Source of the DNA: JANJTY01 sp038257155
GTDB lineage: Bacteria; Pseudomonadota; Gammaproteobacteria; Xanthomonadales; Xanthomonadaceae
Direction of reading: 5' to 3'
Assembly (NCBI GenBank): GCA_038257155.1
Contig: JBBSJP010000071.1
Location: 1-14,108, forward strand
Length of the DNA: 14,108 nucleotides
In this document: one piece after another, positions 1 through 6,079 of the stretch
Layout of the letters: each line of letters opens with the position of its first letter
How positions within the stretch are numbered: position 1 is the first letter of the stretch
Made by a program: the position numbers and the translations under genes
The notes under the pieces: generated by a model
Told to the model about the DNA's origin: nothing
What the model saw: the letters and a program-made list of their open reading frames with translations, nothing else
Databases searched by the model: none

Positions 1-211
1 AACGCAGGGCACCCCGCGCGCTCTTTGCGCGGGGCGGGAAATCCGGGGTGCCCTTCTCTTTGGTTACTTTCTCTTGGGCAAGCAAGAGAAAGTGACTCGT
101 GGCCCCGTAGGGGCGCGAAAGCGTTTGATCTTGATCTTGATCTTGATGGGGCTGTTGCTGTTGATGTCACAGCAAGAACCCAATCACCTCGCATTGGCGG
201 ATCAAGATCCG
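1..211 (+). repeat. Left copy of a composite interspersed repeat with hexamer array
   Basis: Four parts follow one another. First, nested hairpins at 7-53: GGGCACCCC at 7-15 pairs with GGGGTGCCC at 45-53, enclosing CCCCGCGC (12-19) and GCGCGGGG (27-34). Second, a long stem at 63-96 with arms GTTACTTTCTCTTG and CAAGAGAAAGTGAC, which differ at one wobble position. Third, a small hairpin at 102-114. Fourth, hexamers from 125, with TTGATC three times, then TTGATG and GCTGTT-like units. A tail follows at 188-211. Positions 61-135 match the reverse complement of 13888-13962 at 74 of 75 bases, and the tail matches again. The outer boundary may lie left of the window. No gene is supported here. Confidence 0.85.
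125..168 (+). repeat. Degenerate hexanucleotide array, left copy
   Basis: TTGATC occurs at 125-130, 131-136 and 137-142, followed by TTGATG (143-148), GGGCTG, TTGCTG, TTGATG and TCACAG in the same phase. That is about seven to eight units. The unit keeps T/G at fixed positions while the middle varies, and the right-hand copy has eleven units. The period is a multiple of three, so the array reads as repeated dipeptides such as Leu-Asp in translation, but no real gene is indicated. Confidence 0.8.
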
Positions 212-213
212 CC
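196..213. repeat. Short palindrome GGCGGATC-AA-GATCCGCC
   Basis: This is a perfect 8-bp inverted repeat with a 2-base centre. It sits at the inner end of the composite repeat, about 125 bases before the first MCE gene. Its architecture (8+2+8, GGCGG outer arms) resembles the palindrome inside valS at 4323-4340. From 214 to 336 I see no further structure and no convincing promoter for the downstream gene. Confidence 0.7.
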
Positions 214-336
214 CTCCAACAGCGAAGAGCAATCCGACGGCCCGGCCATAAAGCAATGTCCGGTCAAGTCCCGCCGTCCAAAAATTCAAAGATCACCAAC
301 TAGTCACACTCAAAGCCCACTAAACTGGCACGTCCA

Positions 337-1248
337 ATGAAACGCGAAACCACCAACTACATCCTCGTCGGCGCCGCCGTGCTGGCCGGTTTCGTCATGT
401 TACTTGGGGCGCTGTTCTGGATTACCGGGCGCAGCGGGACGGCGGCTGCGTATTACGTGCAGTACAACAACGTCACCGGGTTGTCCTACGGTGCGCCGGT
501 GTTCTACGAGGGATTCCGCATCGGCCAGGTCAGCGGTATCGAACCGCTGCGCGGTGCGCGGACGCGCTATCGGGTGGAGCTGTCAGTGCGTTCCGATTGG
601 CCCATTCCAGTGGGGAGCCTGGCGCATCTGCAGTCGTCGGGCTTGCTTGCCGACGTCTCGGTAGGCATCCGCGAGGGAGCCGGACCGGCCGCCGTTGAAC
701 CGGGCAGTGAACTGGGCGGGGTCGAGGGCGCCGACCTGTTCAGCGCGATGAACGAGCTGGCCGGCGAGCTGACCGTGCTGACTCGCGAACGCATCCGTCC
801 GCTGGTCGAATCGCTTGGCAAGCGCATCGAAACCCTGGGCCAGAGTCTCGACGAACACGGCGCGGACATCATCGCTGACACGCAGCGCCTGCTGACCCGA
901 CTCAACGCCGCCGCCGAGGGCGCCGAACAGGTGCTCGGCAGCGAGAATCGCGCGGCGATTGCAGCCATCCTGTCCGATGTGCGCGGGGTCAGTGGCGAAC
1001 TGCGCGCCAGCCAGCAGCGTGTCGATGCCCTGCTGGACAATCTCAATGCCACGGTCGAAGAGAATCGCCCTGACCTGCGCCAGGCAGTTCAGGACCTGGA
1101 ACGTACCATCGGCGCGGTGGCGCAACGCATCGAATCGGTGACCCACAACCTCGACTCGGCCAGCCGCAACATGGACGAGTTCACCCGCGAGATCCGCCGC
1201 CATCCGAATCGCCTGCTGTTCACCCCGCCCGCCGACCAGGTTGAGTAG
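337..1248 (+). CDS. MCE-domain (MlaD-family) lipid transport protein, single-pass
   Basis: This is a 303-residue inner-membrane-anchored protein of the MlaD/PqiB/MCE family. The family forms hexameric rings that pass phospholipids or related lipids between inner and outer membranes. One membrane segment lies near residues 8-31. An MCE domain follows (about 38-115), with the YNNVTGL...APVFYEGFRIGQV pattern in which a substrate-side loop precedes G-x-V. A long helical part (about 135-290) suits a MlaD/PqiB-type stalk. The C-terminal RRHPNRLLF resembles the short conserved end seen in many MCE proteins. The ATG at 337 has no good Shine-Dalgarno sequence, but the N-terminus looks natural. The next gene follows within 7 bases and encodes a matching lipoprotein. 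No MlaE permease or MlaF ATPase is next to it in the window. It may use a partner left of position 1 or the transporter at 10168-12080. Confidence 0.93.
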   Translation: MKRETTNYILVGAAVLAGFVMLLGALFWITGRSGTAAAYYVQYNNVTGLSYGAPVFYEGFRIGQVSGIEPLRGARTRYRVELSVRSDWPIPVGSLAHLQSSGLLADVSVGIREGAGPAAVEPGSELGGVEGADLFSAMNELAGELTVLTRERIRPLVESLGKRIETLGQSLDEHGADIIADTQRLLTRLNAAAEGAEQVLGSENRAAIAAILSDVRGVSGELRASQQRVDALLDNLNATVEENRPDLRQAVQDLERTIGAVAQRIESVTHNLDSASRNMDEFTREIRRHPNRLLFTPPADQVE

Positions 1249-1255
1249 TGCAAGA

Positions 1256-1864
1256 ATGACCGGTATCCGTCCAGCGATTTCCTCGATGCTCGCATTGCTG
1301 TTGGCAGCCTGCGCCAGCGCCCCGGGCATTCCCGAAACGGTCTATCACCGCCTTCCCGAACCGGAGATTGCGGCGCTACCCAAGCCGCTGTCGGAACGGC
1401 CGGTTTTGGTCGAAGCATTCCACGCCGACGGCCTGCATTCGGACCAGGCCTTGATCTACAGCACCGATCCCGAAGGGCGGAGCTTGCAGGCCTATCACTA
1501 CCAGCGCTGGGTCGATCCGCCCTCGCGAATGCTGCAGCGGCGCCTGATCCAGAGCCTGCGTGATTCCGGCGCTGCAGCCGTGGTCACCGACCGGCTCGCC
1601 GCGCGCGTGGACGCACTGCGCATCCAGGGTCGCATCGAGGCCTTCGATCGACTGCGGCAAGGCGAAGGCTGGCAGGTGCGGGTCGCCTTCAGCCTGCGGG
1701 CCGAGTACAGCGGCGCGGATCTGCCGCTGTTGATGAAGGACTACCGGGTGCAACTGCCGGTGGACGGCGACGCCATGGCTGATACCACGCGCAGCACCGG
1801 CGCGGCTGTTGATCAGATCTTCGCGCAGTTTCTGCGCGATCTGGCGGAAGCCAGCGCGCAATGA
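1256..1864 (+). CDS. ABC-type transport auxiliary lipoprotein (PqiC/YmbA-like)
   Basis: This is a predicted lipoprotein of about 202 residues in the family that accompanies MCE transporters, where it is thought to sit in the outer membrane and complete the lipid path. A short positively charged N-terminus leads into a hydrophobic stretch ending in a lipobox, LLLAAC, so the mature protein would start at that Cys. The body alternates strands and helices. The segment RPVLVEAFHADG...LIYSTDPEGRSLQAYHYQRWVDPPSRMLQRRL is the usual core of the auxiliary-lipoprotein domain (PF03886 type). I chose ATG 1256. A TTG at 1241 in the same frame would overlap the MCE stop and add five residues. The stop overlaps the next start (ATGA, 1861-1864), which implies translational coupling. 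It is a paralogue of the lipoprotein gene at 13049. Confidence 0.9.
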   Translation: MTGIRPAISSMLALLLAACASAPGIPETVYHRLPEPEIAALPKPLSERPVLVEAFHADGLHSDQALIYSTDPEGRSLQAYHYQRWVDPPSRMLQRRLIQSLRDSGAAAVVTDRLAARVDALRIQGRIEAFDRLRQGEGWQVRVAFSLRAEYSGADLPLLMKDYRVQLPVDGDAMADTTRSTGAAVDQIFAQFLRDLAEASAQ

Positions 1865-2208
1865 TCTCGCTGTCCTCCGAGCAACAGCGTCTGCTGCAAG
1901 GCATGGGCTACACCCTGCTGCGGCGTGCCGACGCGCCGCGACCAGGCGTGGCCGAACCGCAGGCCGACGACGCGACGACGCCGGCGGCACAGGCGCAGCC
2001 CGAAGCAAGTCAGCCACATCCACTCTGGCTACAGATCCTGCAGGCACTGGGTGGCCCGGCCGAGCGTGCCGATCTGTATCTGGTCGATCGCGGCCCCGCC
2101 CTGCAGTTTGATGGCCCGCGACTTGGGCTCAACCTTGATGCCCTGCGCCATGATGCGGATGCCAAGCGCCGCCTTTGGCAGACCCTGCGCGCGCTGCGTC
2201 CAGATTGA
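1861..2208 (+). CDS. HolD-like protein (DNA polymerase III psi subunit candidate)
   Basis: This 115-residue protein sits directly before rimI, the position holD occupies in E. coli and many gammaproteobacteria. The N-terminus, with LLQGMGYTLLRR near residues 11-22, resembles the start of E. coli psi (a LQQLGI...LRRP pattern), the part known to contact the chi subunit. The C-terminal LNLDALRHDADAKRRLWQTL resembles the psi ending L-A-N-P-x-A-R-x-x-L-W. Between them lies a low-complexity Ala/Pro/Gln linker (about 30-50). Psi links the clamp loader to chi and single-strand-binding protein at the fork. The family diverges fast, so the call rests on two short motifs plus gene order. The start overlaps the preceding lipoprotein stop by four bases, and the stop lies one base before the rimI start. 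Confidence 0.68.
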   Translation: MISLSSEQQRLLQGMGYTLLRRADAPRPGVAEPQADDATTPAAQAQPEASQPHPLWLQILQALGGPAERADLYLVDRGPALQFDGPRLGLNLDALRHDADAKRRLWQTLRALRPD

Positions 2209-2209
2209 C

Positions 2210-2692
2210 GTGAACGCCGTCACCAAGCCCTCGCAGCCGCAGCTGCGTCCGATGCGCGAGAGCGATCTGGACGCGGTCGACGCGATCGAAGCGGTGGCCT
2301 ATCCATTCCCCTGGTCGCCCGGCATCTTCCGCGACTGCATGCGCGCCGGTTACGAGTGCTGGACTTACGATGATGGCGACCGCGTGATTGGCTACGGGGT
2401 GCTGTCGGCGGCCGCGGGCGAGGCCCATCTGCTGAATGTCTGTATCGACCCGCAGCGCCAGGGACATGGCCTGGGGCGCCGGCTGGTGGCTCGCATGCTT
2501 GACCTCGCCCGCTGGCAGCGCGCCCAGCGCGTGTTCCTGGAAGTACGCCCGTCGAACACCGCCGCAGTCGCGCTGTATCTCGACATGGGTTTTGCCGAGG
2601 TCGGACGCCGCAAGGGCTACTACCCTGCCGCCGATGGTCGTGAGGACGCCATCGTGATGGCGCTGGAATTGCTGGGCGAGACCCCCGGCTGA
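2210..2692 (+). CDS. rimI: Ribosomal protein bS18 N-alpha-acetyltransferase RimI
   Basis: This is a GNAT-fold enzyme of 160 residues that transfers acetyl from acetyl-CoA to the N-terminal alanine of ribosomal protein bS18, in the cytoplasm. Strand 1 carries QLRPMRESDLDAV (about 11-23). The acetyl-CoA pyrophosphate loop is QRQGHGLG (82-89). The substrate side has FLEVRPSN, with the likely catalytic Glu at 111, and ALYLDMGF, with Tyr 123 as the likely proton donor. RRKGYYP follows and is diagnostic of RimI. I chose the GTG at 2210. The next in-frame ATG (2252) would cut off the first strand, while longer upstream frames overlap the holD-like gene in another phase. The gene follows the holD-like stop by one base, so it is probably read from the same transcript as the MCE pair. 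Confidence 0.95.
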   Translation: MNAVTKPSQPQLRPMRESDLDAVDAIEAVAYPFPWSPGIFRDCMRAGYECWTYDDGDRVIGYGVLSAAAGEAHLLNVCIDPQRQGHGLGRRLVARMLDLARWQRAQRVFLEVRPSNTAAVALYLDMGFAEVGRRKGYYPAADGREDAIVMALELLGETPG

Positions 2693-2783
2693 AGCTGGGC
2701 AGCGGCCCGCCGGATATCTATGGCGCGTCGGATCCGCGCCGGCCACGCTCATCGCTTGTGACAACCCTGCAGCGGCGCTTGAT

Positions 2784-2839
2784 CCGACCTACGAGGTTCA
2801 GACGTAGGTCGGCTCAAGCCGCGCAGCGGTGGAGCCGAC
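2784..2839. repeat. Palindromic element between converging rimI and valS
   Basis: CCGACCTACG (2784-2793) and CGTAGGTCGG (2803-2812) form a perfect 10-bp stem with a 9-base loop. GTCGGCT (2808-2814) and AGCCGAC (2833-2839) form a second, competing stem. This is the look of a REP-type intergenic element. It could also help end transcription from either side, although no U-run follows. The rest of the 2693-2867 gap shows nothing else. Confidence 0.7.
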
Positions 2840-2867
2840 GTTGCGAAACTGGAAAACGTTCTACAAA

Positions 2868-5648
2868 TCAAATCCGGGCGCGCTGCTCGACCAGGCTCTT
2901 CAGCTTGATGCGCCAGTCGGCCAGGCGCTGGCGCTCCTGCTCCACCACTGCTGCGGGCGCGTGCTGCACGAAGGTATCGCTACCGAGCTTGGCTTCGCAC
3001 TTGCGGATCTCGATCTCGGTCTTGCTGATTTCCTTGTCGAGTCGAGCACGCTCGGCATCGAGATCGATGAGTCCTTCCAGCGGAATCAGCAGGCGCAGTT
3101 CGCCGACCACCGCGGCCGAGGCCGGCGGTGGCGCCTCGCCCGGGTCCAGCCAGCGCTGCGATTCGATTCGCGCGAGGAATCCGATGGCATCCGAGAAGCG
3201 TTCCATGCGACCGCGATCCATCGCACTGCCGCCTTCCAGCAGCAGGGGAACGCTGCGCAATGGTGCCAGGCCAAGGTCGTTGCGCACTCGACGCAGGTTG
3301 GAAACGGCCTGCTTCAGCCACTCGATATCGGCTTCGGCGGAAGTGAAATCACCGGCTACATCGGCAGCCTGCGGATAGCGCTGCACGCTGATGCTGTCGC
3401 CATTGATGCCCAGTCGCGAAGCGACGTTGTGCCAGATTTCTTCGGTGACAAAAGGAATCAGCGGGTGCAGGGCGCGCAGCACGGTTTCCAGCACCACCAG
3501 CAGGGTGTGGCGGGTGCTGGCGGCCGCTTCGGCATCCGCGCCATTGAGCGCCGGCTTGGCCAGTTCCAGGAACCAGTCGCAGTATTCGTTCCAGGTGAAC
3601 TCGTAGAGCGCCTGCGAAGCCAGATCGAAACGATACGCGGCGAACTGGGTCTGGACCTCACCCAGGGTGCTGGCCAGTCGCGCCAGGATCCAGCGCTCGG
3701 CGTCAGTTGCTGGTTTAGCCCCTCTCCCCGTGGGAGAGGGGTGTAAAGAATCTGCGCAGTTCATCAACACGAAGCGCGCTGCATTCCACAGCTTGTTGCA
3801 GAAATTCTTGTAGCCCTCGCAGCGGTTCAGGTCGAACTTGATGTCGCGGCCATGGCTGGCGAGCGAGGCGAAGGTGAAGCGCAGTGCATCGGCGCCGAAG
3901 GCGGGAATACCGTCGGGAAACTCCTTGCGCGTGGCCTTCTCGATCTTCGCCGCCATCTGCGGCTGCATCAGGCCGCCGGTGCGCTTGGCGACCAGATCAT
4001 CCAGGGTGATGCCGTCGATCAGGTCGATCGGGTCGAGGATGTTGCCCTTCGACTTGGACATCTTCTGGCCGTCCTTGTCGCGCACCAGGCCCGTGATGTA
4101 GACCTCGCGGAACGGCACCTGACCGGTGAACTTGTCGCTCGCCATGATCATGCGCGCGACCCAGAAGAAGATGATGTCGAAGCCGGTGACCAGCACCGAA
4201 GACGGCAGGTAGCGGTCGAAGCCGCGCTCCGCCATGGCCTCGGCATCCGGCCAGCCAAGCGTCGCGAACGGCCACATCGCCGAAGAGAACCAGGTCTCCA
4301 GCACATCGTCCTCACGCCGTAGGGCGGGTCTCGACCCGCCATGTACAGCCTCGGCCTGCGCCGAAGCCTCTTCCTCACTACGCGCAACATAGATCCTGCC
4401 AGCCTCGTCATACCAGGCCGGAATGCGGTGGCCCCACCAGAGCTGACGGCTGATGCACCAGTCCTGGATGTTCTCCATCCAGTGCCGGTAGGTGTTGATC
4501 CAGTTCGGGGGCACGAAACGCACGTCGCCGCTCTCGACCAACTCCAGGCCACGCCGCGCGAACTCGTCCATGCGCACGAACCACTGGTCGGTCAGATAAG
4601 GCTCAATCACCTGACCGGTGCGGTCGCCGCGCGGCACCATCAGCTGGTGCTTCTTTTCCTCGATCAGCAGGCCTTCGGCCTCAAGGTCAGCCAGCACCAG
4701 CTTGCGTGCGTCGAAACGGTCCAGACCGCGATACTTGAGCGGTGCCGCATCGTTGATCTTCGCATCGTCGGTGAACAGATTGATCATCGGCAGCGAATGC
4801 CGCTGCCCCACCGCATAGTCATTGAAGTCATGCGCAGGCGTCACCTTGACGCAGCCGGTGCCGAATTCCTTGTCCACGTAGTCGTCGGCGATGATGGGAA
4901 TCTCACGATTCGTCAGTGGCAGACGCACGGCCTTGCCGATCAGATGGGCGTAGCGCTCATCCTCCGGGTGCACCATTACCGCGGTATCGCCCAGCATGGT
5001 TTCCGGGCGCGTGGTGGCCACTACCAACTGACCGCTGCCGTCGGCCAGCGGATAGGCGATCGACCAGAGCCGGCCTTCCTCTTCTTCGCTGACCACTTCC
5101 AGATCGGAGATCGCGGTCTTCAGCACCGGATCCCAGTTCACCAGGCGCTGGCCGCGGTAGATCAGGTCTTCCTCGTACAGCCTCACGAAGCACTCGAGCA
5201 CGGCCTTGGACGGCATGGGGTCCATGGTGAACACGCGCCGCGACCAGTCGCCCGAGGTGCCCATGCGGCGCATCTGTCGCTCGATGGTGTCGCCGGACTG
5301 CTGCTTCCACTCCCACACCTTTTCAACGAAGGCCTCGCGACCAAGCGCATCACGGGTCAGGTTCTCGCTGGCCAGGTTGCGGCTCACCACCATCTCGGTG
5401 GCAATACCGGCGTGGTCTGTACCAAGCTGCCAGAGGGTGTCGTAGCCGCGCATGCGGTGGTAGCGGATCAGCGCATCCATCAGGGTGTGCTGGAACGCAT
5501 GGCCCATGTGCAGGGTGCCGGTGACGTTCGGCGGCGGCAGGAAGATGGTGTAGGGCTCACCCTCGCCGCTCGGCTTGAAATGACCCGAAGACTCCCAGTG
5601 GGCGTACCAGCGGGATTCAAATTGGGCGGGCTCGAAGCTCTTGTCCAT
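2868..5648 (-). CDS. valS: Valyl-tRNA synthetase
   Basis: This class I synthetase charges tRNA-Val. Counting from the ATG at 5654, the HIGH motif is HMGH (49-52, in NVTGTLHMGH). The editing domain includes TTRPETMLGDTAVMVHP, the tryptophan-rich WCISRQLWWGHRIPAW segment precedes the second half of the core, and the KMSKS loop is at 531-535. An anticodon-binding helical domain with YEFTWNEYCDWFLELAKP follows. A C-terminal coiled-coil arm (about the last 65 residues) completes a full-length enzyme of about 926 residues, close to the E. coli protein. I prefer ATG 5648: an AAGG lies nine bases before it but only three before the ATG at 5654. Two short palindromes lie in frame within the gene, at 3719-3741 (residues 638-646) and 4323-4340 (residues 439-444). 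Both fall in segments that vary between ValS proteins. The gene is divergent from proS. Confidence 0.98.
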   Translation of the reverse strand: MDKSFEPAQFESRWYAHWESSGHFKPSGEGEPYTIFLPPPNVTGTLHMGHAFQHTLMDALIRYHRMRGYDTLWQLGTDHAGIATEMVVSRNLASENLTRDALGREAFVEKVWEWKQQSGDTIERQMRRMGTSGDWSRRVFTMDPMPSKAVLECFVRLYEEDLIYRGQRLVNWDPVLKTAISDLEVVSEEEEGRLWSIAYPLADGSGQLVVATTRPETMLGDTAVMVHPEDERYAHLIGKAVRLPLTNREIPIIADDYVDKEFGTGCVKVTPAHDFNDYAVGQRHSLPMINLFTDDAKINDAAPLKYRGLDRFDARKLVLADLEAEGLLIEEKKHQLMVPRGDRTGQVIEPYLTDQWFVRMDEFARRGLELVESGDVRFVPPNWINTYRHWMENIQDWCISRQLWWGHRIPAWYDEAGRIYVARSEEEASAQAEAVHGGSRPALRREDDVLETWFSSAMWPFATLGWPDAEAMAERGFDRYLPSSVLVTGFDIIFFWVARMIMASDKFTGQVPFREVYITGLVRDKDGQKMSKSKGNILDPIDLIDGITLDDLVAKRTGGLMQPQMAAKIEKATRKEFPDGIPAFGADALRFTFASLASHGRDIKFDLNRCEGYKNFCNKLWNAARFVLMNCADSLHPSPTGRGAKPATDAERWILARLASTLGEVQTQFAAYRFDLASQALYEFTWNEYCDWFLELAKPALNGADAEAAASTRHTLLVVLETVLRALHPLIPFVTEEIWHNVASRLGINGDSISVQRYPQAADVAGDFTSAEADIEWLKQAVSNLRRVRNDLGLAPLRSVPLLLEGGSAMDRGRMERFSDAIGFLARIESQRWLDPGEAPPPASAAVVGELRLLIPLEGLIDLDAERARLDKEISKTEIEIRKCEAKLGSDTFVQHAPAAVVEQERQRLADWRIKLKSLVEQRARI
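3719..3741. repeat. In-frame palindrome inside valS (CCCCTCTCCC / GGGAGAGGGG)
   Basis: This is a perfect 10-bp inverted repeat with a CGT loop. Read on the valS strand it encodes the H-P-S-P-T-G-R-G-A segment. The sequence is a familiar intergenic palindrome in Xanthomonad and related genomes. It lies between FVLMN and the ERWILARL helix, a linker whose length and sequence vary among ValS proteins. Confidence 0.8.
4319..4346. repeat. Second in-frame palindrome inside valS (GGCGGGTC-TC-GACCCGCC)
   Basis: The core 4323-4340 is a perfect 8-bp inverted repeat with a 2-base centre, flanked by GTA (4319-4321) and TAC (4344-4346), which also pair. It encodes H-G-G-S-R-P on the valS strand, in the variable stretch just before LRREDDVLETWFSSA. 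Palindromes of this form are usually intergenic in this group of bacteria. Confidence 0.72.
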
Positions 5649-5734
5649 GCGCATTGACCTTGGGGCGCGTATTGCTGCGCGCCGTGAAAACGGGGGAAGT
5701 CCCTATGTCCGCAACCCAAGCGTCTGGAGAAACC

Positions 5735-5944
5735 CCGTTCGTGGTGAGGAGCCGTGGTTCGATCGCGCTGCCTCGAACTTCGTTCTCGCTCAGCCCGCCT
5801 CACCACGATCGGGTAGGCGCGAAAAGCGCAAACTAGACGGCGTCTCGAACCACTCACACAGATGGTTCGAGACGCGCGGCCTCGACCCTTCGATCCGCAC
5901 TGTGTGCGGCCTCAGGGTCGATCCGCGCTCCTCACCACGAACGG
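5735..5944. repeat. 210-base mosaic of inverted repeats
   Basis: The ends are a perfect 18-bp inverted repeat, CCGTTCGTGGTGAGGAGC (5735-5752) and its complement (5927-5944). A third partial copy, CCTCACCACG, lies at 5798-5807. Inside are a 12-bp perfect stem, CGTCTCGAACCA (5841-5852) with TGGTTCGAGACG (5863-5874), and CGACCCT (5883-5889) with AGGGTCG (5914-5920) enclosing CCGCAC-TGT-GTGCGG (5895-5909). This looks like several copies of a palindromic intergenic repeat nested or stacked together. No open frame of gene quality runs through it. Confidence 0.85.
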
Positions 5945-6040
5945 TTCCGGAAGTGGATCGCTCGAGAGTGCAGCCATGAGGAAAGCCCGCGATTGTAGGC
6001 CAGCAACCCGCTCTAGCCCAAACCCGACGCCCGGATTCGC

Positions 6041-6046
6041 TACAAT
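6041..6046 (+). promoter_or_regulatory. Likely proS -10 element TACAAT
   Basis: TACAAT matches the sigma-70 -10 consensus at five of six positions and lies 34 bases before the proS ATG. No good -35 box sits 16-18 bases upstream. An AAGG at 6065-6068 would serve as the ribosome binding site. Confidence 0.5.
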
Positions 6047-6079
6047 TCCGCTCTTTGCTCAGCCAAGGCTCCAGCGCCC

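Larger units (their letters stand above)
5655..6079. other. valS-proS divergent intergenic region, 425 bases
   Basis: No gene is supported here. Near valS, GGCGCG (5664-5669) and CGCGCC (5678-5683) form a small leader hairpin. Positions 5735-5944 are a block of nested inverted repeats, listed separately. From 5945 to 6079 the sequence is plain leader with the proS promoter. I could not find a convincing valS promoter; it may lie inside the repeat block. Confidence 0.7.

Noticed and set aside
285..336. A possible promoter before the first MCE gene (TAAACT at 321-326).
   Set aside because: No acceptable -35 box at 16-18 bases, and the start site would leave almost no leader. The real promoter may lie further left.
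74..340. Small frames inside the composite repeats, here and at 13768-13959 and 13878-14072.
   Set aside because: They consist of repeat sequence, including hexamers read as dipeptide runs. Such readings are often annotated as hypothetical proteins, but there is no codon or start-site support.
1925..2209. An earlier in-frame ATG for rimI at 1925.
   Set aside because: The extension lies entirely over the holD-like gene in another frame and has no GNAT features. GTG 2210 gives the standard RimI length.
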